A stretch of 64,000 nt of DNA from CALECP01 sp964389925 (GTDB taxonomy: Bacteria; Chloroflexota; Anaerolineae; Promineifilales; Promineifilaceae). The notes below the pieces were generated by a model. That model was not told the DNA's origin and ran no database searches. It was given only the letters and a program-made list of their open reading frames with translations. The stretch's first letter is position 1. Each line of letters begins with the position of its first letter. The DNA lies in the NCBI GenBank assembly GCA_964389925.1, contig CAYMGE010000008.1:1-64000 (forward strand), written 5' to 3'. Made by a program: the position numbers and the translations under genes. Positions 16,925 to 26,180 of this stretch are shown piece by piece.

Positions 16925-18048
16925 TGCACAATTGCCTCGGTTTTCTTTTCGATCGTGTTGCCCTTTGCCCCCGATGCAAAACGCTTCTTGAGACGAATAA
17001 ACGGTGTCTCGTAAAAGCGGAAACTAATCTCGGCAATGAGGTATGTTCCAACTAGCACGATAAAAAAGAGGATGAGTGAACTTGAATCAGCTAGGCCGAT
17101 GCGTCGTAAAACGGCCGATGCAACCGCCACAACCAGCATGTGAAACAGATAGACTCCATAGCTGACGATGCCTAAGCGTAGAAGTGGCCTCCATTGAAAG
17201 AAGGATGCCAATGTGTGTTTTTCTTGTAAAACAGAGGTTGCGACAAATCCAGTCATCGCTAGTTGAACCAGTAGACGTGGTGTGCCGGAGATGTCGGTGA
17301 TGGGTAGGTTGAATAGGATGAGAATGACGGCCGACCAAACAAGTATCATCCACTTTTGCCCAATTGCCTGTTGGAAGCGCTCAAACCACTCACGATTGTG
17401 CAGTAAATGTGCTAAACCGACACCGAGTAGAATAGGTGTGAACGTTGATTGGAGGATTTCCAGCTCATCATGATAGTTGGCGAAGATAATTCTGTAGTTG
17501 ATTAGCTGATTGATCAATAGCAGACCAACCCAGATAGGCAGGGTAAAGCGTGAGAGAAATTTTTCGATAGGTGGCCAGAATAGATAGAATTGCTCTTCCG
17601 TCGCCAAACTCCACGCCACGGTTAGCAATGTTAACGTGTCGATGAAATTGCTGGTATAGGTGAGGTAGTAAGGAAGGGCTTCAAAAAAGGGAGCCGCCAT
17701 ATCACTGCCGCGTGCGACTACACCAAATAGGATAATGAATAGTAAAATAATCCCATAGTAGAGCGGGAAAATTCGCAGGATGCGCCGCATGTAAAATTTC
17801 TTGAGTGAAATTTGATTGGTGCGATCCCGTTCGCGCAGGAGTAGTGTGACGATCAAAAACGCGCTCATCACGAAGAACATATCTACACCGAGAAAACCAC
17901 GCCCGCTCATTGGGAGCCAGCTAAAGCGTGGGGCGGTGTGATGCCAGACGACAATCAGAATGGCGATGCCGCGTATGCCGTCTAAGGAGCCAAAATAGCG
18001 GCGGTTAAGGTAAGCTGTGTGGGCAGAAATAGGATGGACGCGATTCAT
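16921..18048 (-). CDS. Acyltransferase 3 family membrane protein (OafA/YrhL type)
   Basis: A 375-residue integral membrane acyltransferase with about ten hydrophobic segments. The N-terminal signature RRYFGSLDGIRGIAILIVVWHH includes the conserved His pair, and RILRIFPLYY follows the second segment. The family O-acetylates or succinylates surface glycans. Coupled to the glycosyltransferase through a four-base overlap and 30 bases downstream of the ligase-like gene, it most likely decorates the polysaccharide made by this cluster. Confidence 0.88.
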   Translation of the reverse strand: MNRVHPISAHTAYLNRRYFGSLDGIRGIAILIVVWHHTAPRFSWLPMSGRGFLGVDMFFVMSAFLIVTLLLRERDRTNQISLKKFYMRRILRIFPLYYGIILLFIILFGVVARGSDMAAPFFEALPYYLTYTSNFIDTLTLLTVAWSLATEEQFYLFWPPIEKFLSRFTLPIWVGLLLINQLINYRIIFANYHDELEILQSTFTPILLGVGLAHLLHNREWFERFQQAIGQKWMILVWSAVILILFNLPITDISGTPRLLVQLAMTGFVATSVLQEKHTLASFFQWRPLLRLGIVSYGVYLFHMLVVAVASAVLRRIGLADSSSLILFFIVLVGTYLIAEISFRFYETPFIRLKKRFASGAKGNTIEKKTEAIVQ

Positions 18049-18078
18049 AGAGAAATCCGCTCAGAACAGGCTAAAGCC

Positions 18079-19500
18079 TTAATCGGCCGAAACCACCCCT
18101 CGCGGAGCGTCAATATCATCTTGGGGCGGCCTTGACTTAGGCATTTCAATTGTGTCCACCGCAGGCAGATTGCCATACGCTCCCATCATCGCACCAGCGG
18201 TCAACATGTAGAGTGGGTTGATCATATTGTTCAACAATCCATCGAGCATGTATAACACCAAAATGACGGAAAAGACGGCGGCAGGTGCAAGTTTTGGATG
18301 TGACCACATATACGCTTTGTAGCGCGAGACAAATACAATGGGTGGCAACAAAATAGAAAAAACGAGAGCCATAAACCCAAAGGCTCCAAACTTGCCAAAG
18401 AATGTGACCCACATCGAGTCAGCAACGGTGCGATTGCCCCAGCCGAGATCGACGTGCTGTCTATCCCAGCCAGCCCACCCAAAAATTGGCTGCTCACGGG
18501 CGCGTTCGGTCAGATATTCCTCATTAAAATAGCGGTATTCGAGCGATTGAGCGCGTTCTTCGCCGATTAATCCCGTCATAAAATCGACAGAAAGCTCAGT
18601 TGGCCACATATTGCTGCCCTGTAGGAACGCATAGAATGGAACAACACAGAACAGAATAGCGATAATCCACCGAGTTCTAAAAATTTGGCTGGCAAACAAT
18701 ACTGTCAGACCTGTGAGAAGCCAAACCCATGCGTTGACTGACACCATTAGAACAGTTAGTCCGACAAAAAATACGGCAACATAGCCAAATGAGAAAGAGA
18801 ATTGACGCTCAAAAAGTGAAAAGTCAATTTTCTCAAAGGTTCCAGATCGCCAGAGCCAGACAGCAACCAAGGCAATTGCCATCACCCAAAATGCGGCCAT
18901 CAAGCCATGCTGCATAAATATCATCGGCCGATACATGCCAAAGCGTACCGTTTGCTCAAACTTATGCTGATGGTAACCATAAACTAATAGGTGTAGTTGT
19001 GGACTCATTCGCATTTCAAAGAGAATGAATGGCGTGTAGACCGCGCCGCCAATCAGAAAGCCGGATGCGAGGTCTTTTAGATCATCCCAACTCGTGAAGT
19101 AAACTCGGCCGAGGAAATAAGGAATCCCCCACAGAACAGCTTGGTCTAGCGACTCGGACATTCCATCCCACCAGCCTAGGTCATTTGTGAGCGAGGAGCC
19201 AAACGGAACGAGAACCCACAGAATCATGGGAATATCGATCCACTTCGGCCGAATGGTCAACATGCGCTTAAAATCAAAGACGAAGACGGCCAACAAAATG
19301 CCAAAACAGGTTGCAAATAGCTTAGAATAGTCGGGTAGCCCCTCAATCTCGTATGTAAAGTTTGGCAAGAAAAGCCATGCACTGATGAAGCTATAGAGCA
19401 GCGCATGACGCGGGTTTTTCAGCACTGCGAATAAGGCTAAGAAACCCACAACGCAGCCAAATAATGCAATTGGTACCAATATGTTGGCACTACCTTCCAT
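18079..19500 (-). CDS. O-antigen ligase / polymerase-like membrane protein
   Basis: A 473-residue polytopic protein with about eleven hydrophobic segments and one long external loop (roughly residues 290-350, containing QPIFGWAGWDRQHVDLGWG). The P-I-F-G-W-G-like loop and overall layout match Wzy/WaaL-type O-antigen polymerases and ligases, which join lipid-linked glycans. Its place between a methyltransferase and a glycan acyltransferase supports a role in extracellular polysaccharide export or polymerisation. Sequence identity within this group is always low, so ligase and polymerase cannot be told apart. Confidence 0.72.
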   Translation of the reverse strand: MEGSANILVPIALFGCVVGFLALFAVLKNPRHALLYSFISAWLFLPNFTYEIEGLPDYSKLFATCFGILLAVFVFDFKRMLTIRPKWIDIPMILWVLVPFGSSLTNDLGWWDGMSESLDQAVLWGIPYFLGRVYFTSWDDLKDLASGFLIGGAVYTPFILFEMRMSPQLHLLVYGYHQHKFEQTVRFGMYRPMIFMQHGLMAAFWVMAIALVAVWLWRSGTFEKIDFSLFERQFSFSFGYVAVFFVGLTVLMVSVNAWVWLLTGLTVLFASQIFRTRWIIAILFCVVPFYAFLQGSNMWPTELSVDFMTGLIGEERAQSLEYRYFNEEYLTERAREQPIFGWAGWDRQHVDLGWGNRTVADSMWVTFFGKFGAFGFMALVFSILLPPIVFVSRYKAYMWSHPKLAPAAVFSVILVLYMLDGLLNNMINPLYMLTAGAMMGAYGNLPAVDTIEMPKSRPPQDDIDAPRGVVSAD

Positions 19501-19639
19501 GACAATCCCTCTTCGATCCAGAAATTTGAATCGTTACGATACAGCTCTTTCTATATCAATCAACAAACATTGTAGCAGCTACAGTTGTAAAACTGTTGAT
19601 CTATTTGAAAAATTAAACGGGTCTTTACTTATGGGGAGG

Positions 19640-20617
19640 CTACTTTTTTCCTGCAATCACGCGCACAGAATCATACTTTTTTGCGTCTTCGACAAAAAGC
19701 GTTTGCGAAAATAGTTTCCATGCTTGCCATTGACTTTTGCGCTCTGGCAGAATGTGGCTCTTGCCATTCAGTTTGGCCTCGTAACGATCATAGATTTTCT
19801 GCTCGTCCCGAATCCAATTCGCATCAAACTGGCGCGTATAGCCACGATATTCGATGTCAATAGGGTTTAACCCCGCTTCACGACAGGCTGCTTGAAGACT
19901 ATTGGGCGTGAAAAAATTGAGGTGACGTGGCACGTCGAGCCAACGCCACGTTAGCCCTGCTTTTTGAAATCCGAGCGCACGATGGTTGGGGACTTCTATG
20001 GTGACTTTGCCATTAGGGGAGAGAAGCTCGGCCGAGTTGCTCAAAGCCGTGACGGGATCAACACAATGTTCCAAAACATGGGTAATAAAAATCGCATCAA
20101 ACGTTTGCCCCACGACTTCATCGGGTAACTGCTCGGCCGTGCCAGCATAAACGGTCACACCACGCTCTTCCGCAATTTTACGCGCATCGCTATCTGGCTC
20201 AACGCCAACGACGGCATGACCCTTTTGTTTTAACTCAGCCAGCAGTTGTCCACCCCCACATCCTATGTCGAGAATACGCACAGGGGCTTCCCCATAGTGA
20301 CTCGCAAACCAAGCTGGGCTAATATAGACGCTATTATCTAGCTGCCACGAGACGCGCCCCAAGACCCGACCAAACATATTGTCAAATACGCTAGTCGTCT
20401 TACGAAGATCACGGGAATGATGTGTATAGTAATCGTCAACTTTATAAAAAGAGGCGACAGACTCAATCGAGGGTCGGGGATATAACATCCCGTACTCGCT
20501 TTTATCGTCCCAGAATAGTTGATACGATTCTGCACTTTCCGGTCGACGCCAATCTACCGGGATCGTCATCCGTAACCGCATTGGGTGCTGTCCAAATGGC
20601 GAGATGGGTTGATTCAT
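19640..20617 (-). CDS. Class I SAM-dependent methyltransferase (polysaccharide cluster)
   Basis: A 325-residue protein with a Rossmann methyltransferase core: motif I RILDIGCGGGQLL near residue 116, acidic motif VVGVEPD, and FDAIFITHVLEHCVDP as motif IV/post-I. The N-terminal region (YQLFWDDKSEYGMLYPRPSI) resembles glycan-associated methyltransferases. It heads the minus-strand cluster with the ligase-like, acyltransferase and glycosyltransferase genes. The likely substrate is a sugar or lipid-linked intermediate. Confidence 0.82.
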   Translation of the reverse strand: MNQPISPFGQHPMRLRMTIPVDWRRPESAESYQLFWDDKSEYGMLYPRPSIESVASFYKVDDYYTHHSRDLRKTTSVFDNMFGRVLGRVSWQLDNSVYISPAWFASHYGEAPVRILDIGCGGGQLLAELKQKGHAVVGVEPDSDARKIAEERGVTVYAGTAEQLPDEVVGQTFDAIFITHVLEHCVDPVTALSNSAELLSPNGKVTIEVPNHRALGFQKAGLTWRWLDVPRHLNFFTPNSLQAACREAGLNPIDIEYRGYTRQFDANWIRDEQKIYDRYEAKLNGKSHILPERKSQWQAWKLFSQTLFVEDAKKYDSVRVIAGKK

Positions 20618-20677
20618 AACTGAAAAATTATACCGTCAATACTGTGATAAGGATACTGTCTCTTACTTACAAACAAA

Positions 20678-20703
20678 ATTCAGGCCATAATTGGCCTGAA
20701 TCT
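20678..20703 (-). terminator. Intrinsic terminator candidate after the FAS1-domain gene
   Basis: ATTCAGGCC (20678-20686) pairs with GGCCTGAAT (20693-20701) over a 6-base loop. Read on the minus strand, TTTTGTTTG follows. It lies 56 bases beyond the stop of the gene at 20759-22462. Confidence 0.6.
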
Positions 20704-20758
20704 TTAACGTAATCTTTGTTTCTTGAAGGGCGAAGCTGACACTCAAGGATTGGTTAGG

Positions 20759-22462
20759 TTACTGTGATGGGTTCCAAGGATTGGCAGGCTGGTCATTGAT
20801 GGAGACCCACATGCGTCGGCCGATGGGCAGCCCACCATACGCCCAAAAACGCCATCCCTCTGAGCCGATCTGCCCCAATGCCCCATCATGAAATTCTGCC
20901 ATACGCCAGCCCGCACCAAATGCTTCTCGACACTTCCCATTTGCTTTATCACGAGTGTTGATTTCATGTCCACTAAATGGATAGGTTGTGTTGACGTTTG
21001 CGCCTGACCACCCCTGATTGAAGTAAATACCTCGCTGCGATGTCGGCACAGAATAGCCCTCAACCTTAATGCACAAAACAGGCATACGCTGATTGCAGTC
21101 TGTGTCGCCGCGATATGGATTTGTTTTGTTGTCAACACCCACCTCAACGAGGCCGTTAAATTGACGATGAATGACCCAAGTCATCCCCATACACTGTGTG
21201 CGTGGCGCAGACTGACCCTCTGCCGGCATCATCCGTAAGCCATACACAAAGGCGGGGTCTTCACCCTGCCAATCGATAGGAGATGCCCAGACATTTAAGA
21301 CAATTTCTTCTTGTGGCTGAACGCTGTCCCACGGATTTGCTGGCTGGTCATTGTTGGCAACCCAAAATCGTTGACCGGGTTCAACGCCACCATAAGCCCA
21401 AAAATCCCAACCGCTATAAGCACCAATCGCAACGCCGGCTGCTCCGTCATGGAACTCAGCCATGCGATAGCGGTCACCGAATGCTTGCTGACAGATGCCA
21501 TTTGCTGCCCCACGTGAAGTTAGGCGTGTGCCGGGAACAGGCATTGTTGCGTCAACGCGCCCATAGGCCCATCCGTCGCTATAGCCGGATGACGGCCAGC
21601 CCTGAAAGTTTTGGTCAATACAAAGAATGGGCAACGATGCACTACAACTGGTATCACCACGCCAAGGATTGGTTTTGCGATCAGACCCGATGCGCGTCAC
21701 ACCGCCCCCTTGCTGCAATAGTGTCCAAGACATGCCTTTGCACGTCGAGCTATCAGCCATCACACCAGACCAGTATTCTTGATAACCGCCGTCGATAAAT
21801 GCGGGATTATCGGTTGGCACACTAATAATGGCGTCGCTCTCATCTTGTGGATCAACCCATCCCGGTGGTTTTGTGGCCGTTGGAATGGGGGTTGGCTCGT
21901 CTGGATCAGGCAAGCTAGTTGGTGATTCTGGCTTGTCTTGTGGATCGCTGCTTGGAGGAGGAGCCGATGTAATCGGGCCGCTGGGGTCTAGCACATCGTC
22001 CAAGATGTGTATCACTGCATTGGCTGCTTCCACATCAGTCACGATCAACTGGGCGCGGCCGTCAACAAGAATAATGGCATAAGGCTCAATTTTAACCGAA
22101 GGGCCAAGCACGCTTTTCTCGCTTGTAAGACTACGCAACGCCGCGCTACCGTGCCGTGCGTTTAGCATATGGTACAACACCACTTCGCGTGCATTGTTTG
22201 GATTTTCCTTAATCGTTGCGAGATCACCTTCTGGCAAGTTCGCAAAAGCTGTATCAGTTGGAACGAGGGCTGTGTAGTTGCCTTGTCCATTGACAAAGCC
22301 ATCAAGTCCGGCGATGTTGATCAATTCCACAAACGTGGACACATTGTCCATGCCACGCAGTGCGTTGCCGAGCATATCCGTATCGGCCGCAGACGCACCA
22401 CGAATGGAAAGCAAAACAAAAAGCAGACTGAAAATAAAACTCAATTTTGTCAATCGCTGCAT
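20759..22462 (-). CDS. Secreted FAS1-domain protein with two copies of an unrecognised domain
   Basis: A 567-residue exported protein. A signal peptide ending near ASA (residue 25) is followed by a fasciclin (FAS1) adhesion domain (about 30-160; FVNGQGNYTALVPTDTAFAN and VVLYHMLNARHG are typical). A Pro/Ser/Thr/Asp linker spans about 160-205. Then come two tandem domains of about 140 residues that share C-x-GM-W, KTNPxRGDTxC, PxLCI, RMAEFHDG, W-FWAYGG and NDQPANPW. The paired Cys suggest disulfide-stabilised extracellular folds. I do not recognise this repeat. It is probably a surface or matrix protein. An isolated palindrome upstream (22585-22605) may control it. Confidence 0.82.
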   Translation of the reverse strand: MQRLTKLSFIFSLLFVLLSIRGASAADTDMLGNALRGMDNVSTFVELINIAGLDGFVNGQGNYTALVPTDTAFANLPEGDLATIKENPNNAREVVLYHMLNARHGSAALRSLTSEKSVLGPSVKIEPYAIILVDGRAQLIVTDVEAANAVIHILDDVLDPSGPITSAPPPSSDPQDKPESPTSLPDPDEPTPIPTATKPPGWVDPQDESDAIISVPTDNPAFIDGGYQEYWSGVMADSSTCKGMSWTLLQQGGGVTRIGSDRKTNPWRGDTSCSASLPILCIDQNFQGWPSSGYSDGWAYGRVDATMPVPGTRLTSRGAANGICQQAFGDRYRMAEFHDGAAGVAIGAYSGWDFWAYGGVEPGQRFWVANNDQPANPWDSVQPQEEIVLNVWASPIDWQGEDPAFVYGLRMMPAEGQSAPRTQCMGMTWVIHRQFNGLVEVGVDNKTNPYRGDTDCNQRMPVLCIKVEGYSVPTSQRGIYFNQGWSGANVNTTYPFSGHEINTRDKANGKCREAFGAGWRMAEFHDGALGQIGSEGWRFWAYGGLPIGRRMWVSINDQPANPWNPSQ

Positions 22463-22584
22463 AGTAACCTCTTGTCAAAAATAATCTTAATGTGTACAAC
22501 GATCAGACATTGCTGTAAATAGTCGAAATGTCACAAATAACGACAGGCGATGCACTTTAATTAGATTTGGCAAGTATTTAGGAT

Positions 22585-22605
22585 ATGTACACAGTTAGTG
22601 TACAT
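22585..22605. promoter_or_regulatory. Palindromic operator candidate
   Basis: ATGTACAC-N5-GTGTACAT is a perfect 8+8 inverted repeat in the 395-base gap upstream of the FAS1-domain gene, 123 bases before its ATG. A half-site-like TGTACA recurs at about 22493-22498. The size and symmetry suit a dimeric transcription factor; which one is unknown. Apart from this and the clpP terminator, the gap 22463-22858 holds nothing I can identify. Confidence 0.45.
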
Positions 22606-22726
22606 GCTCATAACCCCAATTGGATATTCCCTGAGTTCGTCAAAAACAATTACGAATTACTATCACAATTCACTATTGTTACCATTAACTAGCAAAATTG
22701 TATCACGTTTATCGCTTATCTAAAAC

Positions 22727-22765
22727 AAAAATGACTCTCGCAAGAAACGCTTGAGTCATTTTTGA
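22727..22765. terminator. Intrinsic terminator after clpP
   Basis: AAAAATGACTC (22727-22737) pairs with GAGTCATTTTT (22753-22763) around a 15-base loop, with flanking A- and T-runs. It lies about 95 bases past the clpP stop on the minus strand. Confidence 0.65.
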
Positions 22766-22858
22766 CGTTTGATTTTGGCTGTGAAGTTTACGCTAGGTGT
22801 GAGCTGATTATTTTAATGTGAGTGACAAAAAATCCTGACTCATCTCTCACTCATCTAA

Positions 22859-23473
22859 CTAACCCGATGGAATGTCACTTGGGTTATCCAAGACTTGATC
22901 GATGAGGCCATATTCGACTGCTTCGGCCGCGCTCATGTAAATATCACGGTCTGTATCGCTTTGAATACGCTCTAAGCTCTGTCCCGTGTGGTGCGCCAAA
23001 ATGCCATTCAGACTCGTCCGCAGACGCAGAATTTCCTTTGCCTGAATTGCAATGTCGGACGCTTGGCCTTGTGCGCCACCGAGTGGCTGGTGCATGTGAA
23101 TGGTTGCGTTTGGCAACGCATAGCGCATTCCCTTCGCGCCGGCTGTCAACACAATAGTGCCAAAGCTCGCGGCAAACCCGACCGCGACCGTAGAAACGGG
23201 TGCGCTGATCTGTTGCATCGTGTCATAAATAGCCATCCCGCTGTAGACTTGTCCACCGGGAGAGTTGATGTAGAGACGGATTGGCTCTTCTGGGTCTTGG
23301 CTGTCCAAATAGAGCAATTGTGCCACGATTAGGTTGGCAACTTGGTCATTAATGCCTGTTCCCAGCAACACAATACGCTGTTTCAGTAAAAGTGAGTAAA
23401 TGTCGTATGCGCGTTCACCACGCCCCGAATTGTCAATGACCATTGGCACGACTGATTGCGGTAAGAAATTCAT
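22859..23473 (-). CDS. clpP: ATP-dependent Clp protease proteolytic subunit
   Basis: A 204-residue serine peptidase that forms the tetradecameric barrel fed by Clp ATPases. The catalytic triad is Ser103 (GFAASFGT), His128 (MHQPLGG) and Asp177 (DRDIYMSAAEA). INSPGGQVYSGMAIYD is the family signature around the substrate groove. The usual M after the catalytic Ser (AASMGA) is replaced by F, a small variation. It follows trigger factor at 26 bases, the common tig-clpP order, but clpX does not follow; the FAS1 gene comes next after a terminator. Confidence 0.95.
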   Translation of the reverse strand: MNFLPQSVVPMVIDNSGRGERAYDIYSLLLKQRIVLLGTGINDQVANLIVAQLLYLDSQDPEEPIRLYINSPGGQVYSGMAIYDTMQQISAPVSTVAVGFAASFGTIVLTAGAKGMRYALPNATIHMHQPLGGAQGQASDIAIQAKEILRLRTSLNGILAHHTGQSLERIQSDTDRDIYMSAAEAVEYGLIDQVLDNPSDIPSG

Positions 23474-23499
23474 GTTATTAACTCCAATAGGGCGATGAC

Positions 23500-24918
23500 C
23501 TACTCATCGCCGTTTTCTGATTGCTCCACGATAGTATCTGACGCTTCCGCCACCTCTGGCTCATCATCCGTATCGGCTTCATCTTCTTCTGTTGTCTCAC
23601 CTGTTAAGCTAGGTGCGTCACCGGCAAAGATCGCCACAACACGGTCATAAACTTTATTCATCAATGCTTCATGACGAAGAACTGTACCACCCTCTGCAAC
23701 AAGATAGGGGCGCATCAATTCGCGCATTTCTTCATCAAACGTCTCAAGCCGCTCATCTATTGCGGCATCGATTTCCGCTTCGGAAAGAGCTAGTTGTTCC
23801 AAATCGATAAATTTTTGAAGAACAAGACGACGTTCAAGACGATCAACGGCACCCTCCTCAAACTCATCGCGTGTACTATCTTCGGTCATTTGCCGCTGTT
23901 CGAGATATGTTTCCCATTCCCAACCAGCTTGCGCGATCTCTTGTTTGAGTCCTTTGATGATGTCGTCGATCTCGGCCGAGACAAGAGCCTGTGGATAAGC
24001 TAGCTCTTCCACATTTTCCAGCATCTCAGTGATGAGATTTTCGATTAGGTCATTCTTTGCTTGTACTTCTGCCTGCTGTTGGAGATGTTGGCTAACCGCC
24101 GCACGATAATCTTCGAACGTCTCAAATTCACCCGTTTGATTTTTGGCAAACTCGTCATTTAGCTCTGGCACAGTGCGTTCTAATACTTCCTGAACGCTCA
24201 CATCAAACCGTGCAGTCTCGCCGTCTAACGCTTCGTGTGGATAGCCAATGGGAAAGTCAACTGTAAACGAGACTTCCTCCCCGACCCTCCAGCCAACAAG
24301 TTGTTCGGCAAAATCTGTATTCGGAAAGGCAGCGTCTTTTTCTAATGTGAGATGATAGTGTTCCTGATCAAAGAAAATTGTGCCTTCAGCCTCTTCGGCA
24401 GGAACCGTTCCCTTCACGGAGATAACTAAGTTGTCCCCCATTGCACTAGCCCGTTCAACAGGTTCGGTTGTCGCTTGCCGTCGACGCGTTAGATCAATCG
24501 CCTCGTCAACCGCTTCATCCGTAACTTCAACTATGTTAACTTCTTGGCGCATCTCACGATAGTCGCCCAGTACGATAGTTGGCATGAGCGGAACGGTGAG
24601 ATGGAGAACGAATGGGTCAAACTCAAAATCGTCCAACGTTGCTTGTGCCACCGGTTGCTCATCAATTTGCTCGAGTGCCTCTTTGAAGATGGTTGGTGTC
24701 ATGTCTTGCAAGACATCTTGATGCAATTGTTCTTTCCCCACATACCCTATAACGATGCTGTAGGGGGCTTTTCCCGGCCGAAAACCCGGTATGCGTAGCT
24801 TACGTGCGTAAGACTTCGCCGCCTTTCGCATCGCTTGCTGAAAGCGTTTGTCGTCAACCTCAACTTTTACGGCTAGCTGCCGTTGGTCATCTTCTTGTGT
24901 AGAAATTTTTAGTGTCAC
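23500..24918 (-). CDS. tig: Trigger factor
   Basis: Ribosome-bound chaperone and peptidyl-prolyl isomerase of 472 residues. The N-terminal ribosome-docking signature GFRPGKAP appears as IPGFRPGKAPYSIV. A central FKBP-like domain follows (about residues 160-250; GDNLVISVKG, then VGWRVGEEVSFTVDFP), and a long helical C-terminal chaperone domain. The last 30 residues are strongly acidic (TTEEDEADTDDEPEVAEAS). It is the first gene of the tig-clpP pair. Confidence 0.94.
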   Translation of the reverse strand: MTLKISTQEDDQRQLAVKVEVDDKRFQQAMRKAAKSYARKLRIPGFRPGKAPYSIVIGYVGKEQLHQDVLQDMTPTIFKEALEQIDEQPVAQATLDDFEFDPFVLHLTVPLMPTIVLGDYREMRQEVNIVEVTDEAVDEAIDLTRRRQATTEPVERASAMGDNLVISVKGTVPAEEAEGTIFFDQEHYHLTLEKDAAFPNTDFAEQLVGWRVGEEVSFTVDFPIGYPHEALDGETARFDVSVQEVLERTVPELNDEFAKNQTGEFETFEDYRAAVSQHLQQQAEVQAKNDLIENLITEMLENVEELAYPQALVSAEIDDIIKGLKQEIAQAGWEWETYLEQRQMTEDSTRDEFEEGAVDRLERRLVLQKFIDLEQLALSEAEIDAAIDERLETFDEEMRELMRPYLVAEGGTVLRHEALMNKVYDRVVAIFAGDAPSLTGETTEEDEADTDDEPEVAEASDTIVEQSENGDE

Positions 24919-25186
24919 GGGTCAATACCTTATCTAGCATCCGTAAATTGTTTATTGGTTTGGCACGGATGGTACGTTTGTGTTGTGTAAAAAATCAGCA
25001 CTCGGCAATGTTGTCTGCTAATGAACTGACAAATTACTGAATGCTGATTGCTTTGGATAGGTGAAATCTCCCAATATCCACATGTTTTTAGCCATCATGC
25101 AACGTGGCATTTTAACTTTAACGGAGGCTGTGGGCAATTTCCACCGCAACAGAGCGACTATTTTTGACGTGACACAAAGGAAAACA

Positions 25187-25429
25187 TTAAGCGATGGCTC
25201 GCTGCAATGCGCTCAAAATGAATAACAAGAGAAGAGGGCTGAAGTCGAATCCACCCATTGGGGGGAGGATGTTACGAATTGGGGCGAGCAATGGCTCTGT
25301 CAACTGGTGTGTGATTTGGTAAATCGTCCAAACGGCCGAATTACGTGTCGCTTGGATCACCCATGACAGAATGATGCGCGTGAATAGAATGATGTAGAAA
25401 ATCTGAAAAATTATACTGAGCAAACCCAT
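25187..25429 (-). CDS. YggT family membrane protein
   Basis: An 80-residue protein with two hydrophobic segments. The start at 25429 (MGLLSIIFQIFYIILFTR) is chosen because AGGAAC precedes it; an upstream in-frame start at 25501 would extend back into yggS. The pattern IILSWV ... LTEPLLAPIRNILPPMGG is the YggT signature. The family is found next to yggS and division genes and has been linked to ion homeostasis and septation. Here it follows yggS by 10 bases. Confidence 0.85.
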   Translation of the reverse strand: MGLLSIIFQIFYIILFTRIILSWVIQATRNSAVWTIYQITHQLTEPLLAPIRNILPPMGGFDFSPLLLLFILSALQRAIA

Positions 25430-25439
25430 GATGTTCCTA

Positions 25440-26144
25440 TTAGTATTGCCGCTCACCGAAGATAGCTCGGCCGACGCGCACATGCGTCGCGCCCTCTTCA
25501 ATGCCGATAGTGTAATCGTTTGTCATCCCCATTGAGAGTGACTCCCATGAAATATGTGGCACAGTCGAGCGCAACCACTCTGACAGGCGGCGCGTGCGTG
25601 AGAAAACTCGTCGCACAGTCGCTTCATCTGCCACATAGGGAGCCATCGTCATGAGGCCACGAATCTCTATACGTGCAAGTTTGGAAATAGTTGTAACGGC
25701 TTGCAGCAATGCCTCACGCTGTGAGCCATCATTTTCCCAGTCGGAGCAGTCAAAGCCATATTTGCTCGCTTCGCCTGAAACGTTGATTTCGAGCAGGACA
25801 GGCAACGCATGGTCGAGCTGACGATTGAGCCGTTGGGCTATTTTCGGCCGATCAACCGCATGAAACAATGCCGCGTAATCTGCAACCGGTTGACTCTGGC
25901 GTGTTTGCAAGTGACCGACGAAGTGCCAGTTAAGATTAGGATGAGCGACTGCCTTAGTGGCGAGTTCGGCCGATCTATTCTCGCCAAAATCGCGCACGCC
26001 TGCCACAACTGCCGCTTCGATCATTGCCAGCGATTTCTGCTTGCTGACGGCGATGAGGGTAATGGCATCGGCCGAGCGCCCGCTACGTGCCGCCGCCTGC
26101 TCAATTGTTTCTCGAACCTGTGCAACATTATCTCGAATATCCAT
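25440..26144 (-). CDS. YggS / PLPBP family pyridoxal phosphate homeostasis protein
   Basis: A 234-residue single-domain PLP-binding protein of the YggS/PROSC family, which controls the free PLP pool and amino-acid balance rather than catalysing a known reaction. The PLP lysine is in LIAVSKQKS near residue 36. Other markers are DFGENRSAEL, NWHFVGHLQTRQ, EINVSGEASKYGF, and the phosphate-binding SMGMTNDYTIGIEEGATHVRVG. Length is typical. yggT follows at 10 bases, a widespread arrangement. Confidence 0.93.
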   Translation of the reverse strand: MDIRDNVAQVRETIEQAAARSGRSADAITLIAVSKQKSLAMIEAAVVAGVRDFGENRSAELATKAVAHPNLNWHFVGHLQTRQSQPVADYAALFHAVDRPKIAQRLNRQLDHALPVLLEINVSGEASKYGFDCSDWENDGSQREALLQAVTTISKLARIEIRGLMTMAPYVADEATVRRVFSRTRRLSEWLRSTVPHISWESLSMGMTNDYTIGIEEGATHVRVGRAIFGERQY

Positions 26145-26180
26145 AGCCCTATTGTACGCAACTTTCTAATGAATTTGTCG

